From: Microcaldota archaeon
GTDB taxonomy: Archaea; Micrarchaeota; Micrarchaeia; Micrarchaeales; Micrarchaeaceae
Direction of reading: 5' to 3'
DNA length: 64,000 bases
Assembly (NCBI GenBank): GCA_021797895.1
Contig: JAJZYW010000002.1
Coordinates: 36,343-100,342, forward strand
Shown here: piece after piece, positions 24,606-35,328 of the stretch
Layout: each line of letters starts with the position of its first letter
Numbering within the stretch: position 1 is the stretch's first letter
Notes under the pieces: generated by a model
What the model saw: the letters and a program-made list of their open reading frames with translations, nothing else
What the model was told of the DNA's origin: nothing
Databases searched by the model: none
Made by a program: the position numbers and the translations under genes

Positions 24606-27600
24606 ATGCGAAAGAGCATTCGCGGCTTTACGCCGGCGTCAGCAATAGCAGTAGCTTTAGCTATATTCCTAATCCTGCTTATCCAAGTAGCATACTCCAG
24701 TACCTCCAGTACCCAGTCGAACAGCATAGCAACGCAGAACTCCCTTGTAACGCAGAGCAACCTGATTACCAACTTCACAGCGATAGGCCTGCCGCAGGGT
24801 GCAGTATGGAACATCAGCTACGATGGCGCATCTATAGAATCAAACTCCATAACAGCCACGTTCAGCAACCCTCCTGGCACATACGGGTTCTCAGTGCAGC
24901 CATATTACTGGAAGACGGGCAACGGCACTGTTGCAGTATATCCTGGATCTGAGACTGGCGAGGCTGCCGCAGGAAACGATTACATAGTATACTTCAACGC
25001 TTCAATCAAATTTACCGAGAGCGGGCTCCCAAAGAACGCCACATGGGTGGTGACATTCGCAGGCCAAACAAGACTTGCGAACGCTTCCTCCCCAATAGCT
25101 TTCAGCACGCAGTGCATTTACTGCAATACCTCCTACTTGGTAGACCCCAGGTCTTACAACGGCATTATATACGTGCCTAACAAGCTGTCCGGTTCACTGG
25201 GTTCCAACAACGTATCAGTGTCATTCAGCGTATTCAACGCCAGCATAAACACCAACAGCACTGCTTCGATCAAGACCCCACCGCCAAAACCAATCCTGAA
25301 TAAATATGCTGGAAGCGTGGCAGCGCTCAACCTGACTTCTGTGGATGTGACTAATTCCTCAATCAATGGGACTGTAACAGGGAGCGGAGCGATAATATCC
25401 ACAGCGAACTACACAAATATATCGCTAAGGACGGACACAAAGACAATAAAGGGGCTTTACATACACTTGAAAGCGCCGCTAAGCGCCCCCATACGCATAA
25501 ACGCTACTAGCTCAGTTTCGAGCCCGGGCAGCGTGAAACCTTTCAATAACCCAGTATTCCAGTACTTCGTGATAAACCAGTCGTTCTACAATACCAACGA
25601 ATCTGTCGACGGAAACGTGAGCTACGTAAGGTACAATTTTACAGTCACTAAGGCTTGGGCATTCGAGCACAACATAAGCAGCGGCAACGTAAGACTGTAC
25701 AAGTATTCGTACCTGAATGGCACATGGAATGAGCTGCCAACTGCGTATGACGGCGAGAACGGCACGAACTACTTCTACACAGCTTTCTCAGACTCAATGT
25801 CCACGTATGTGGTATCTTTCGGGAGCGGAAGCGGTACCTCTGCCGCAAGCCCGATAAGCGTAACGGTATCGCCGACAACTTACAGTCATTATATATTTGG
25901 AGTAGCTGCATATACGATTGGATCGCCATCTGCAACGGAGCTTACAGGAGTGAACTGGACTGTCAATGCTACAGATTCTGAGAACGTAACTGCAGGGCCT
26001 AATTTCGACGCCGCAGAGACAAGCGTTGGCCAGAAAACCGGAGCCACTGGAACAGCAACGTTCAATGCAGGAGGAGGACCTAAAGCCGCATCGTATGCAG
26101 CGCTAGGAGGAATAGGCCTTAACATATCCAATATAGGGCAGCTTGGCAAGACAACTAATATAAGTGCAATCAATGCAAACCTAACTCTTAATTACTCTGT
26201 ATTGGTGAACAGCAGCTTTGTTGTTTTGGTAGGCACAATCGGGGCAGGTTACCTTTCAAGCCTGAAGATCCCAGCAGGCTGCAGCGTATACCAGAATGTA
26301 ACTGATGGCACACAGGCTTCTGTCTTCATAGCAGCGTGCCAGGACGAAGCAATTGGAAGCTATTCAGTTTCGATGTATGCCGGCGCCGCAGCTAGCGTAC
26401 CTGGAGTTGCAGCAATAACGCCAGTTTCAACTCTTGTCGCATACCAGTATTATCCGAGGAATGTGACTTTCTACGATTCTCCGACAAACACAACAGTATC
26501 GACCAACAGCAAGACTTACACTAATGGCCAGGCAGCACATCTTCTTGGAAGGGGAGTAATAACATCAAATCCGCCGCAGAACAACTTCATATTTACGGGC
26601 TGGAAATCGAGTCCGGCGACAAACATATCGATATACACGCCTTCTTCCCAGACAACTGAGGTATATGTATCGGGGAGCGGCTCCATCACTGCAGACTACA
26701 ACGGCATAACAACATTCAATGAGAGCGGGCTCCCATCAAGCACAGTTTGGAATGTGACTTATGACGGACTTCTCAACTCTTCGTCTACTGGCAAGATAAC
26801 ATTTGACACCATTCCAGGAACTTACAGTTTCAGTGTTGCTAACCAGATAGTGAACGGCACGACGTATCTGCCTTCTCCAAGAAGCGGGACCCTGAGCGCA
26901 GGAACCACGCAGTTCGTATTGTTCTCTCAGGTAGGCAAGCTAAGCTTCTCGCTGCAGTCCAACACAACGCAGTATGCTGACAGCGACCTTGCTACCGCGA
27001 CAGCTCCACTTCCGAATGAGACGATAGAACTCCTTGTAGGAAAGGGAACTTCTTCTGGAACATTGGTTGCTACTGACACAGGCAGCGTATCATGCAACGC
27101 AGACGGCACATGCAACCCTCCTTCGAACAATCCGCTTGCTGTTGGAACTTACAACATTACCGCATATGTTCCTTCTACAGGGCAATCGAAGAGCCTGGAG
27201 CTCACAATAAGCAAGGCAACACCGCAGCTTTCGCTCACCGTCCCTGCAAGCTTCGTCTACGACGGATCTGGAGGCACAGTAAGTTACAGCATAAGCACTG
27301 CGCTGAACCAGCTGCTCGGGACGCTGTACGTCGACAACATCCTATCAAGCTCGACTTATACCTCTGCCAGCTACACGACTTCGAACGCTACTGGGGCATA
27401 TGCTGAGGTACTGAACACGACAGGCAACGCAAACTACACAGGCGCATCGAAGACAGCATCATTCAGCATACTCCCAGCTACCTTCAAATTCCTTTACTCG
27501 ACTGCTTCAACAGCCACGGCTGCAAGCCCGGGATCGGTCTCACTCCCGTTCGGCTATTCAAATTATCTCTGCGAAGCTGGGGTTGATCCGGCATTTCCGA

Positions 27601-30600
27601 AAAAGGCGCCGACAGAATCTTGGATAGTAAACATAAACTCATCTTCTGGAGCAGGGGGGCCAGGAAGCTCTGGAATATCTGCTTCGATAGGGCATCAGGC
27701 GAGCGACGTGTGCGAGGCTTATGATAGCGGAGGGCCAGGCTCAGGTATGACACTCGCAGGGCTTGGAATAAACGACACGCATTACAGCGTCTACACCGCT
27801 GCTGGCAACATCACTGACACCGCTTCGCTTACATATCCTGTCGCAACAAACAACACATTCACAGCTCTGCTCATATCATCTGGTACGCAGGAACTAACTG
27901 CTGAAACGATACCTGCAAACTGCACTGTAGCTCAGTCTGTTACTGAAGGAGCAGTTGCATCATCCTACCTTGCTGTATGCCTCCAGAACCTAGGAGCTTA
28001 TACGGTATCTGCAACAACCTCAGGGAATGGCGCGCTCGCGATAGCCGCCTACACCTTCCCTGCGCCAAAGGTTACATTCGACGACAACCCGACTAACGGC
28101 TTCGTGAGCGCAAATGGCAAAAATTACACGAACGGGGAGTACGCATACCTGATAGGAAGCGGGACGATAACTGCACATCCGCCATCAAGATTCGTCTTCC
28201 ACAACTGGACCGTGTCAAACTTGAACGTCTCAATACAGAGCCCGAGATCGCAAACCACTCTGGCAACCATATCAGGCAATGCAACTATAACCGCAACCTA
28301 TTTCGGCACGACAATATTCAATGAGACTGGCTTGCCTTCGAATACGCTCTGGAGCGTTACGTATGACAACATCACAAACTCATCGTACTCACCTTCAGGC
28401 ATAACGTTCTCGACGATAGCAGGAAAGCACTCGTTTGGGGTGCCCAATGTCACAGTGACCAACGCCACAGGCGCGAACACGATATACGAGGCGTTTCCCG
28501 ACGCTGGAAACCTATCAACAGGCAACTCAACAGTGATAACGTTCGCTATAGTTGGGAAGCTCACTCTCGCATTGCAGTCCAACACGACAAGCTATAACTC
28601 CAGTGACAAGATAACTGCAACAGCACCGCTAGCGAATGAGACGATAGACATATTAGTAGGGGAGGGAACTTTGCCAGGAATCCAGGTTGCATCGGGCACA
28701 GGGAGTGTATCGTGCAATGCGGACAGCACGTGCAACTATCCGAGCGACAAGCCGCTTCCGACAGGTACATACAACGTAAGCGCTTACTTGCCTGCAACCG
28801 GCAAAATCATCAGCGAGGAGCTGGTAGTGAACAAAGCGGTCCCCAGGCTTGTGCTCTCAGTTCCCGCAAGCTATGTTTATGATGGAGAGGGAGGCATTAT
28901 AAGTTACAGCATAAGCACTGCGCTGAACCAGCTCGGAGCGTCATTATACCTGAATTCTGTGCTTGTTGGGGCAACCCAGACTTCCGGAACTTATACCACG
29001 TCTTCTTCTGTAGGAAAGTATGCTGCTGTGCTGAACACGACAGGCAACGCAAACTACACGAGCGGATCTGTGGCAAGGAACTTCTCCATACTGTCAGCTC
29101 CTTACATAGTGCTCTACGACACGAACGAGACCAGCGGCGGCACAGATCCGACCGACTTGGACTTCCCGTCGACTTACAAATTGTACATATGCGGAGCTGG
29201 AGTCAGCTACTCCTTCACCGGCGGCACGCCGGGATACTCCTGGACGCAGGACGTTGAATCGACCGCGACAGTTGCAGGATCAACAGAGCAGGTAACATCG
29301 GTAGGGCACCAGACGAGCGACGTGTGCTATGACAACCCAGGCACAAACGGGGGACCGGGCGCAATACCTGCGAGCACCACTCTCGCTGGAATAGCGCTCA
29401 ACCAGACTACGTATGTGCTTAACTCGCTTGGGTCGAGCAGCACGACTGCAGCAAGCCTATTTTACCAAGTGCCAGAGAACGGCACATTCAGCGCAATCCT
29501 TGTAGACAGCGGCGCGTACCCTCTTTCAAGCGTGCAGATACCCGCTAACTGCACCGTAAAGGAATCCATAAACGGGACTTACTCATCGTCGTTCGTTGCA
29601 GTGTGCAACAACATGCAGAGCGGCTTTTACAGTATAAATGCCTCTACGAAATACAGCGCCGGCATATCAATAGCAGTATATGATTTCGGGCCATTTGCAG
29701 TCAACATGAAGATAAATGCACCCAACGGCCAGATATCGACTGACAAGAAAACATTCACGAACGGCCAGCTGGCTTACCTTGTAGGCACAGGGAGCATAGC
29801 CGCGAGCACGTCAAACTCATCATTCAGATTCCTTAACTGGACCGTACTGAACCCTTCAAACATAACTCTCACGAACCTCAATAGCCCTAACACGACAGCA
29901 ACGATATCTGGCAACGGAACGATATCAGCGAATTATAAGGGGATAACTGCTTTTGAAGAGACAGGGCTCCCCTCAATTCCGAGCCTGCCCTCATCAATAG
30001 AGTTCTTCGCGAACATAACTGTCTACAACAACCAGTCTGTTGCTACGCATGCACCATTCCAGCAGCTTATACAGATCAACAGCTCCAAATATTCAAATTT
30101 TGAGGCTTCAAACCTGCAGAATATAGAATTCTTTTATCCTAACGGCACTGTGATCCCATCATGGCTGGAGGGAGGAGTGTTGCCAAACGGCACCGTATTG
30201 GACACTTATGCGAACGCAGGCAAACTGAGCAAATCTGATTCAACTTCATACTGGCTCAACATATCCAAAGGCTTGCCCGCAAATTCAAAGTACACTGTAT
30301 ACATCGGGTTTGCGCCGATATCCGACAACCTGATGAACAAGCTCACTACGGGAGAAGCGCCACAGCTCAGTCCCACGTATTCGGAATTCGACAATGGAGG
30401 CAAGGTTTTCTTATACTACAACAACGGCAGCACGACATCGGGCTTCACTCTGCCAAACGGAGGAACAATAGGCACAAGCGCAGAAACAGGGCCGTATGGT
30501 TCTTCAGCCAACGTAATTGCACTTTCGGGAAGCGGCAGCACGAGCACATCTTCTGAAGCGGTAGCATGGCTTGACAACCCGCTCTCCACAGGCAACGTAA

Positions 30601-33600
30601 TCATCAACGGCTGGATAAACACCGGAGTCAACGGCAACACGCTGTTCGCTGCGCGCGGAGGAGCGAACACCACTCTGACTAATTACCTATTAGGTGATGG
30701 CTGGAACGGTTCCGAGGCCGCGGTCTTCTTTGAGAAGGGTGCAACAAACACGGAAATATGCGAGGCAGGAACCGGTGCTACAGGATGGTATTGGCTCAAC
30801 GCGTCGCTTGGAGGGCAGAACCTTGATGCTGCGGTGTATTCTGCGCCGCCTAGCCTTGGCGGGGCATTCCAGAATGGTGCGACGTGCACCAATTCATCTC
30901 TGTCGAGTCAGGATAGGTATGTTGGAATATCCGCTGGGGCCGGCAGCACGTCGCCCAGCTATTTCTACACGTTCTGGGCAAGAGCTTACCCGCCAAACGG
31001 CTTAATGCCTGCATATAAAGTCGGCTCGTCAGTATTGAGTTCCGCCTATACCGCACCTTGGAATGTGACCTATGACGGAATCGTAAATTCGAGCGCCTCA
31101 AGCGCCATAACATTCTTTACTTACAACGGCTCGTATTCGTTCTCCATACCTAATGTGAGCATCGATGGAATTGTATACCAGCCATCATCGTCTTCAGGCA
31201 CACTTGATGTTGGCAGCACAAAGCAGATAACATTCTCGGAGGTAGGTAAGATAACGCTATTAGTAGAGTCGAACCCTACAGAGTACAATGTAAGCGACAC
31301 GGTAACAGCAGCTGCGCCGCTGAGCTCCGAAAATGTAGAGATACTGATAGGACCAAGCCTATCATCGCTCACAGATGTTGCGTCAGGCACTGGAAGCGCA
31401 TCATGCAACCTGCGCAGCACATGCAACCCTCCGTCAAACAGTCCCGTTGCTGCCGGAAGCTATTACATAGAGGCTTACGTGCCGTCGACAGGTCAGTCGC
31501 TAGATAAACAGGTGTCTATAAACAAAGCTGTGCCGCAGCTTTCGCTCACCGTCCCTGCAAGCTTCGTCTACGACGGATCTGGAGGACAGGTAACGTACAA
31601 GATAGGCACTGCGCTGAACCAGCTCGATGGCATACTGTACCAGAATGGGGCTGATGTCGCTTCTACATATACCATTGGCTCGTATACCTCATCGCCATCG
31701 ATAGGGACTTATAACTTTACCTTCAACACGACAGGCAATGCGAACTACACCAGCGCGTCGCAAACATCATCGTTCTCCATACTTCCAAAGACTTTTAGCA
31801 TACCTTTCTCCACATCCTCGACTGCAGGTACATCCAACCCTGAAATCATAGTAATGCCTTCCACATACAGGGAATACTTTTGCGAAGCAGGAGTGGACAC
31901 ATCATTTCCGACCTCGCCCCCGACTGAATCTTGGATAGTGAATATAAATTCCTCGTCAGGGGCTGCGGGCTCTGGCATATCCGCTTCGATAGGGCACCAG
32001 ACGAGCGACACGTGCGAGGCTTATGATACTGGGGCTGCGGGCTCTGGCATAACGCTTGCGGGACTTGCAATAAACGACACCCACTACAGCGTCTACACCG
32101 CTGCAGGCAACGTGACGGATACCGCTTCTCTTACTTACCCAGTAGCTACGAACAATACCTTTACAGCGCTTTTCATATCATCAGGAACGCAAAAGCTTAC
32201 CTCAGAAACAGTGCCTGCGAACTGCACGGTAGAGCAGTCCGTTAGTGAAGGCACCATCGCATCATCTTATCTCGCAGTATGCAAGAACCAGGCTAGCGGC
32301 TCATACACTGTTTCGGCAACAACCTCAGGGAATGGCGCGCTCGCGATAGCCGCCTACACCTTCCCTGCGCCAAATGTTACATTCGACGACAACCCGACTA
32401 ACGGCTTCGTAAGCGCAAATGGCAAAAATTACACGAACGGGGAGTACGCATACCTGATAGGAAGCGGGACGATAACTGCACATCCGCCATCAAGATTCGT
32501 CTTCCACAACTGGACCGTGTCAAACTCGATAAACCTTACTATATCTGACAGCCTTGCCGAGTCCACCAATCTAACTGTTGTCGGGAACGGAATAGTGACC
32601 GCAAACTATTATGGTATTACAGTTTTCAATGAAAGCGGCCTGCCTTCGGGTTTGAGATGGAACGTAACATACAATGGCATAGCGAACAGCACGGTTTCTC
32701 CTGGGGGCATAAGCTTTGTAACGCTACCAGGAAACTTCCTGTTCGACGTGGAAAACGTAACCACAACTAACGCGACTTACGTACCTAAACCTGCCACAGG
32801 TAACATTATTGCAGGCAATTTCACGTTGATAACGTTTTCACTTGTGGGCAAGCTCAGCCTAGCACTTGAATCCAACACTGTGGGATACAATGGAAGCGAC
32901 ATCCTTACTGCAACTGCGCCGCTGCCAAACGAGACAGTGGAATTACTTGTAGGGAAGGGAACATTACCAGGTAACGTGGTAGCTACAGGCACAGGAAGCA
33001 TATCATGCAATGCAGACGGCACATGCAACCCCCCGTCAAACGTCCCTATGGCTGCAGGAACTTATAATATAAGTGCCTACCTGCCCTCAAAGAATGAGGC
33101 AATCAGCGAAGCTTTGACGATAACCACAAGCACGCCGAAGCTTTCACTTTCTGTGCCGGCTTCGTACGTCTATGATGGCGTTGGTGGGCTAATCTCCTTC
33201 TCAATAAGCAGCTTCGCAAAGCAGCTTAATGCAAGCCTCTTTGTTAATTCTGCAAAAGTTGCAACGACAAACTCGGTAGGTTCTTACACCACATCGCCAT
33301 CGATAAGCACTTATACCGAGGTGCTGAACACGACAGGCAACGCAAACTACACGAGCGGATCTGTGGCAAGGAACTTCTCCATACTGTCAGCTCCTTACAT
33401 AGTGCTCTACGACACGAACGAGACCAGCGGCGGCACAGATCCGACCGACTTGGACTTCCCGTCGACTTACAAATTGTACATATGCGGAGCTGGAGTCAGC
33501 TACTCCTTCACCGGCGGCACGCCGGGATACTCCTGGACGCAGGACGTTGAATCGACCGCGACAGTTGCAGGATCAACAGAGCAGGTAACATCGGTAGGGC

Positions 33601-34832
33601 ACCAGACGAGCGACGTGTGCTATGACAACCCAGGCACAAACGGAGGAGCTGGCGCAATACCTGCGAGCACCACTCTCGCTGGAATAGCGCTCAACCAGAC
33701 CAACTACCAGCTGTTCAGCTTCTCAGGAAACAAAACAGTGAGCGCAAGTTTCACATACCCTGTAGCGGACAACGGCACATTCAGCGCGATACTTGTAGAC
33801 AGCGGCGCGTACCCTCTTTCAAGCGTGAAGATACCTGCCAACTGCACTGTGAAGGAGTCAATAAACGGGACTTACTCTTCATCATTCGTTGCTGTGTGCA
33901 ACAACATGCAGAGCGGCACATACAGCGTTGTAGCAAACACGACAGGATCGGCTGGGATCACGATAGCAGTATACAACTTCGGCTCCTTCCCTGTAAAGAT
34001 TTTGACGAATCCGACAAATGCTACAGTGACTACCGACAAGAAGGTCTTCTCGAATAACCAGACGGCATATCTTGTAGGGTACGGGGAGCTGGTTGCAAGC
34101 CCGCCAAACAGCAGGTTCAGATTCGTCCAGTGGACAGTCAACAGCCCGTCAAACCTTTCAGTGGTAAATGCACTTGCCAGCACCACCAATATCACAGTAT
34201 ACGGAAGCGGCAACCTCACGGCTTCATTTAACGGAATAACCACTTTCGAAGAAACTGGACTGCCGTCCAACACGCTCTGGAACGTAACCTACGACGGAAT
34301 AACCAACCAGTCCACCGGACTTAACATAAGCTTCTTCACAACTCCGGGTGATGAATTTTACAGCATACCTGACGTATTCACTTCAGGGGGGACGTACATA
34401 CCTAATGTATCGGACGGATACCTCTATTCGGGAAGTGTACAGGAGGTGTCGTTCAAGCTCGAGCAGACATGCACCATATCGCTCAATACGAGCGACGTCA
34501 ATTTCGTGCCTCTGTTCCCGGGGAACAGCCTGCCCACAGATTACGGAGTGCTAGATACCAACAACGGGAGCTCGAGCGCGATAGTTGTGATAGGAGGCTC
34601 GGTCTGGAACAGCACCGCAGTCAGCACGTATTTCGGAGTTAGCAATACATCCTACGACAATGCAGTGGGCGTGCTCTATCCGTCTGCGTACCACCTGACT
34701 GCCAACCTGACTGCAAGCACCATAACGGTCAGCCCGGTGAGCAGCTCCGACATCTACTTCGGCTTGAACGTTCCGCCAAGGCAGTACAGCTCGACCTACC
34801 AGCAGGGAATATATATAGAAAACAGCTGCTGA
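24606..34832 (+). CDS. Giant secreted repeat protein (3408 residues)
   Basis: It begins with a signal peptide (residues 10-31, ASAIAVALAIFLILLIQVAY). The rest is Ser/Thr/Asn-rich beta-sandwich modules with very many N-glycosylation sites and no C-terminal membrane anchor. Modules seen are: seven SGLP motifs of the form FNESGLPSSTVWNVTYDG (about 24771, 25012, 26714, 28316, 29950/31059, 32624 and 34246); four Ig-like units with VPASFVYDGSGG; five units with IPANCTV and paired Cys; and five B-repeat-like units with FVFHNWTVSN. A PGF-pre-PGF-like unit is near residues 340-400. A DUF2341-like module with concanavalin-type tail (29976-31049) interrupts the fifth SGLP motif. Related SGLP proteins occur in Thermoplasmatales and ARMAN genomes. 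An S-layer or adhesion role is inferred. Confidence 0.85.
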   Translation: MRKSIRGFTPASAIAVALAIFLILLIQVAYSSTSSTQSNSIATQNSLVTQSNLITNFTAIGLPQGAVWNISYDGASIESNSITATFSNPPGTYGFSVQPYYWKTGNGTVAVYPGSETGEAAAGNDYIVYFNASIKFTESGLPKNATWVVTFAGQTRLANASSPIAFSTQCIYCNTSYLVDPRSYNGIIYVPNKLSGSLGSNNVSVSFSVFNASINTNSTASIKTPPPKPILNKYAGSVAALNLTSVDVTNSSINGTVTGSGAIISTANYTNISLRTDTKTIKGLYIHLKAPLSAPIRINATSSVSSPGSVKPFNNPVFQYFVINQSFYNTNESVDGNVSYVRYNFTVTKAWAFEHNISSGNVRLYKYSYLNGTWNELPTAYDGENGTNYFYTAFSDSMSTYVVSFGSGSGTSAASPISVTVSPTTYSHYIFGVAAYTIGSPSATELTGVNWTVNATDSENVTAGPNFDAAETSVGQKTGATGTATFNAGGGPKAASYAALGGIGLNISNIGQLGKTTNISAINANLTLNYSVLVNSSFVVLVGTIGAGYLSSLKIPAGCSVYQNVTDGTQASVFIAACQDEAIGSYSVSMYAGAAASVPGVAAITPVSTLVAYQYYPRNVTFYDSPTNTTVSTNSKTYTNGQAAHLLGRGVITSNPPQNNFIFTGWKSSPATNISIYTPSSQTTEVYVSGSGSITADYNGITTFNESGLPSSTVWNVTYDGLLNSSSTGKITFDTIPGTYSFSVANQIVNGTTYLPSPRSGTLSAGTTQFVLFSQVGKLSFSLQSNTTQYADSDLATATAPLPNETIELLVGKGTSSGTLVATDTGSVSCNADGTCNPPSNNPLAVGTYNITAYVPSTGQSKSLELTISKATPQLSLTVPASFVYDGSGGTVSYSISTALNQLLGTLYVDNILSSSTYTSASYTTSNATGAYAEVLNTTGNANYTGASKTASFSILPATFKFLYSTASTATAASPGSVSLPFGYSNYLCEAGVDPAFPKKAPTESWIVNINSSSGAGGPGSSGISASIGHQASDVCEAYDSGGPGSGMTLAGLGINDTHYSVYTAAGNITDTASLTYPVATNNTFTALLISSGTQELTAETIPANCTVAQSVTEGAVASSYLAVCLQNLGAYTVSATTSGNGALAIAAYTFPAPKVTFDDNPTNGFVSANGKNYTNGEYAYLIGSGTITAHPPSRFVFHNWTVSNLNVSIQSPRSQTTLATISGNATITATYFGTTIFNETGLPSNTLWSVTYDNITNSSYSPSGITFSTIAGKHSFGVPNVTVTNATGANTIYEAFPDAGNLSTGNSTVITFAIVGKLTLALQSNTTSYNSSDKITATAPLANETIDILVGEGTLPGIQVASGTGSVSCNADSTCNYPSDKPLPTGTYNVSAYLPATGKIISEELVVNKAVPRLVLSVPASYVYDGEGGIISYSISTALNQLGASLYLNSVLVGATQTSGTYTTSSSVGKYAAVLNTTGNANYTSGSVARNFSILSAPYIVLYDTNETSGGTDPTDLDFPSTYKLYICGAGVSYSFTGGTPGYSWTQDVESTATVAGSTEQVTSVGHQTSDVCYDNPGTNGGPGAIPASTTLAGIALNQTTYVLNSLGSSSTTAASLFYQVPENGTFSAILVDSGAYPLSSVQIPANCTVKESINGTYSSSFVAVCNNMQSGFYSINASTKYSAGISIAVYDFGPFAVNMKINAPNGQISTDKKTFTNGQLAYLVGTGSIAASTSNSSFRFLNWTVLNPSNITLTNLNSPNTTATISGNGTISANYKGITAFEETGLPSIPSLPSSIEFFANITVYNNQSVATHAPFQQLIQINSSKYSNFEASNLQNIEFFYPNGTVIPSWLEGGVLPNGTVLDTYANAGKLSKSDSTSYWLNISKGLPANSKYTVYIGFAPISDNLMNKLTTGEAPQLSPTYSEFDNGGKVFLYYNNGSTTSGFTLPNGGTIGTSAETGPYGSSANVIALSGSGSTSTSSEAVAWLDNPLSTGNVIINGWINTGVNGNTLFAARGGANTTLTNYLLGDGWNGSEAAVFFEKGATNTEICEAGTGATGWYWLNASLGGQNLDAAVYSAPPSLGGAFQNGATCTNSSLSSQDRYVGISAGAGSTSPSYFYTFWARAYPPNGLMPAYKVGSSVLSSAYTAPWNVTYDGIVNSSASSAITFFTYNGSYSFSIPNVSIDGIVYQPSSSSGTLDVGSTKQITFSEVGKITLLVESNPTEYNVSDTVTAAAPLSSENVEILIGPSLSSLTDVASGTGSASCNLRSTCNPPSNSPVAAGSYYIEAYVPSTGQSLDKQVSINKAVPQLSLTVPASFVYDGSGGQVTYKIGTALNQLDGILYQNGADVASTYTIGSYTSSPSIGTYNFTFNTTGNANYTSASQTSSFSILPKTFSIPFSTSSTAGTSNPEIIVMPSTYREYFCEAGVDTSFPTSPPTESWIVNINSSSGAAGSGISASIGHQTSDTCEAYDTGAAGSGITLAGLAINDTHYSVYTAAGNVTDTASLTYPVATNNTFTALFISSGTQKLTSETVPANCTVEQSVSEGTIASSYLAVCKNQASGSYTVSATTSGNGALAIAAYTFPAPNVTFDDNPTNGFVSANGKNYTNGEYAYLIGSGTITAHPPSRFVFHNWTVSNSINLTISDSLAESTNLTVVGNGIVTANYYGITVFNESGLPSGLRWNVTYNGIANSTVSPGGISFVTLPGNFLFDVENVTTTNATYVPKPATGNIIAGNFTLITFSLVGKLSLALESNTVGYNGSDILTATAPLPNETVELLVGKGTLPGNVVATGTGSISCNADGTCNPPSNVPMAAGTYNISAYLPSKNEAISEALTITTSTPKLSLSVPASYVYDGVGGLISFSISSFAKQLNASLFVNSAKVATTNSVGSYTTSPSISTYTEVLNTTGNANYTSGSVARNFSILSAPYIVLYDTNETSGGTDPTDLDFPSTYKLYICGAGVSYSFTGGTPGYSWTQDVESTATVAGSTEQVTSVGHQTSDVCYDNPGTNGGAGAIPASTTLAGIALNQTNYQLFSFSGNKTVSASFTYPVADNGTFSAILVDSGAYPLSSVKIPANCTVKESINGTYSSSFVAVCNNMQSGTYSVVANTTGSAGITIAVYNFGSFPVKILTNPTNATVTTDKKVFSNNQTAYLVGYGELVASPPNSRFRFVQWTVNSPSNLSVVNALASTTNITVYGSGNLTASFNGITTFEETGLPSNTLWNVTYDGITNQSTGLNISFFTTPGDEFYSIPDVFTSGGTYIPNVSDGYLYSGSVQEVSFKLEQTCTISLNTSDVNFVPLFPGNSLPTDYGVLDTNNGSSSAIVVIGGSVWNSTAVSTYFGVSNTSYDNAVGVLYPSAYHLTANLTASTITVSPVSSSDIYFGLNVPPRQYSSTYQQGIYIENSC
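27222..27274 (+). repeat. Internal DNA repeat a, copy 1 (pairs with 31533-31585)
   Basis: 53 identical bases coding the start of the VPASFVYDGSGG unit; copies are 4311 bp apart. Confidence 0.85.
28011..28220 (+). repeat. Internal DNA repeat b, copy 1 (pairs with 32316-32525)
   Basis: 210 bases nearly identical (two differences noticed), coding the end of a Cys unit and a whole B-repeat-like unit; copies are 4305 bp apart. Confidence 0.88.
29028..29405 (+). repeat. Internal DNA repeat c, copy 1 (pairs with 33321-33698)
   Basis: The first 323 bases appear identical, followed by a few changes and about 45 more matching bases; copies are 4293 bp apart. They code the NANYTSGS end of an Ig-like unit and most of the next Cys unit. 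Confidence 0.9.
29976..31049 (+). other. DUF2341-like module inserted within an SGLP motif
   Basis: About 358 residues start IPSLPSSIEFFANITVYNN and include NIEFFYPNGTVIPSWLEGG, the DUF2341 core, then a concanavalin-like section (EAVAWLDNPLSTGNVIINGW). The motif is ETGLPS before it and WNVTYDG after it. The equivalent place 4.3 kb downstream has the uninterrupted ETGLPSNTLWNVTYDG. Confidence 0.75.
31533..31585 (+). repeat. Internal DNA repeat a, copy 2
   Basis: Second copy of 27222-27274. Confidence 0.85.
32316..32525 (+). repeat. Internal DNA repeat b, copy 2
   Basis: Second copy of 28011-28220. Confidence 0.88.
33321..33698 (+). repeat. Internal DNA repeat c, copy 2
   Basis: Second copy of 29028-29405. 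Confidence 0.9.
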
Positions 34833-34915
34833 GCATGAACATTGCATACCCCTATTGAATACGACCATGACAGCAAAACTAATATAAATTAGCTAATTTA
34901 TAATTAACCGTTACC

Positions 34916-35320
34916 ATGGCTGAAATGTTGAGCAAGCTCAAGCTCGGCGAGCTTTTCCAGAAGCTCAAGATAGGGCTGGAGGACCTCGTAAAGGAGAGCA
35001 AGAACATGTCTGAGACGAACAGGAGCATAGCAATGTCAGACATAGGGGCAATAAGGAACCGCATAGTCAAAAAGATAGGCAGGAAGGAGGACGTCAAGGA
35101 AAATCAGGAAATACTCAAGGTGCTGGACCTTTTCTCGGATGACCGCATATTCATAGACGTTATAAGGGAGGAATCGGAGGAATGGCTCAAGTTTCTCGAC
35201 TCTATAGAGAAGAGCGTCAAGGGGCTTGACGACGCTTCGGCGACTCCGCAGGAAAAGAAGGAAGTTAACGACATAATAAAAAGGATAGAAAGCGTCAAGG
35301 GCATGATCAGGAACGAATAG
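34916..35320 (+). CDS. Small helical cytosolic protein, unknown
   Basis: 134 residues, Lys/Glu/Leu-rich, all-helical by pattern, no membrane segment. It begins MAEMLSKLKLGELFQKLKIG and has a hydrophilic centre with MSDIGAIRNRIVKKIGRK and a C-terminal helix pair split by a loop DDASATPQEKKEVND. A TATA-like ATAATATAAATTAG lies some 25-40 bases before the ATG, and a T-rich tract (35329-35341) follows the stop, so it is its own transcript. I recognise no family. Confidence 0.68.
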   Translation: MAEMLSKLKLGELFQKLKIGLEDLVKESKNMSETNRSIAMSDIGAIRNRIVKKIGRKEDVKENQEILKVLDLFSDDRIFIDVIREESEEWLKFLDSIEKSVKGLDDASATPQEKKEVNDIIKRIESVKGMIRNE

Positions 35321-35328
35321 GCCCTTGC

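Noticed and set aside
24606-34832. Possible CRISPR-like or satellite array from the strong repeats
   Set aside because: The repeats are long protein-coding modules in one continuous frame with no short regular repeat-spacer pattern.
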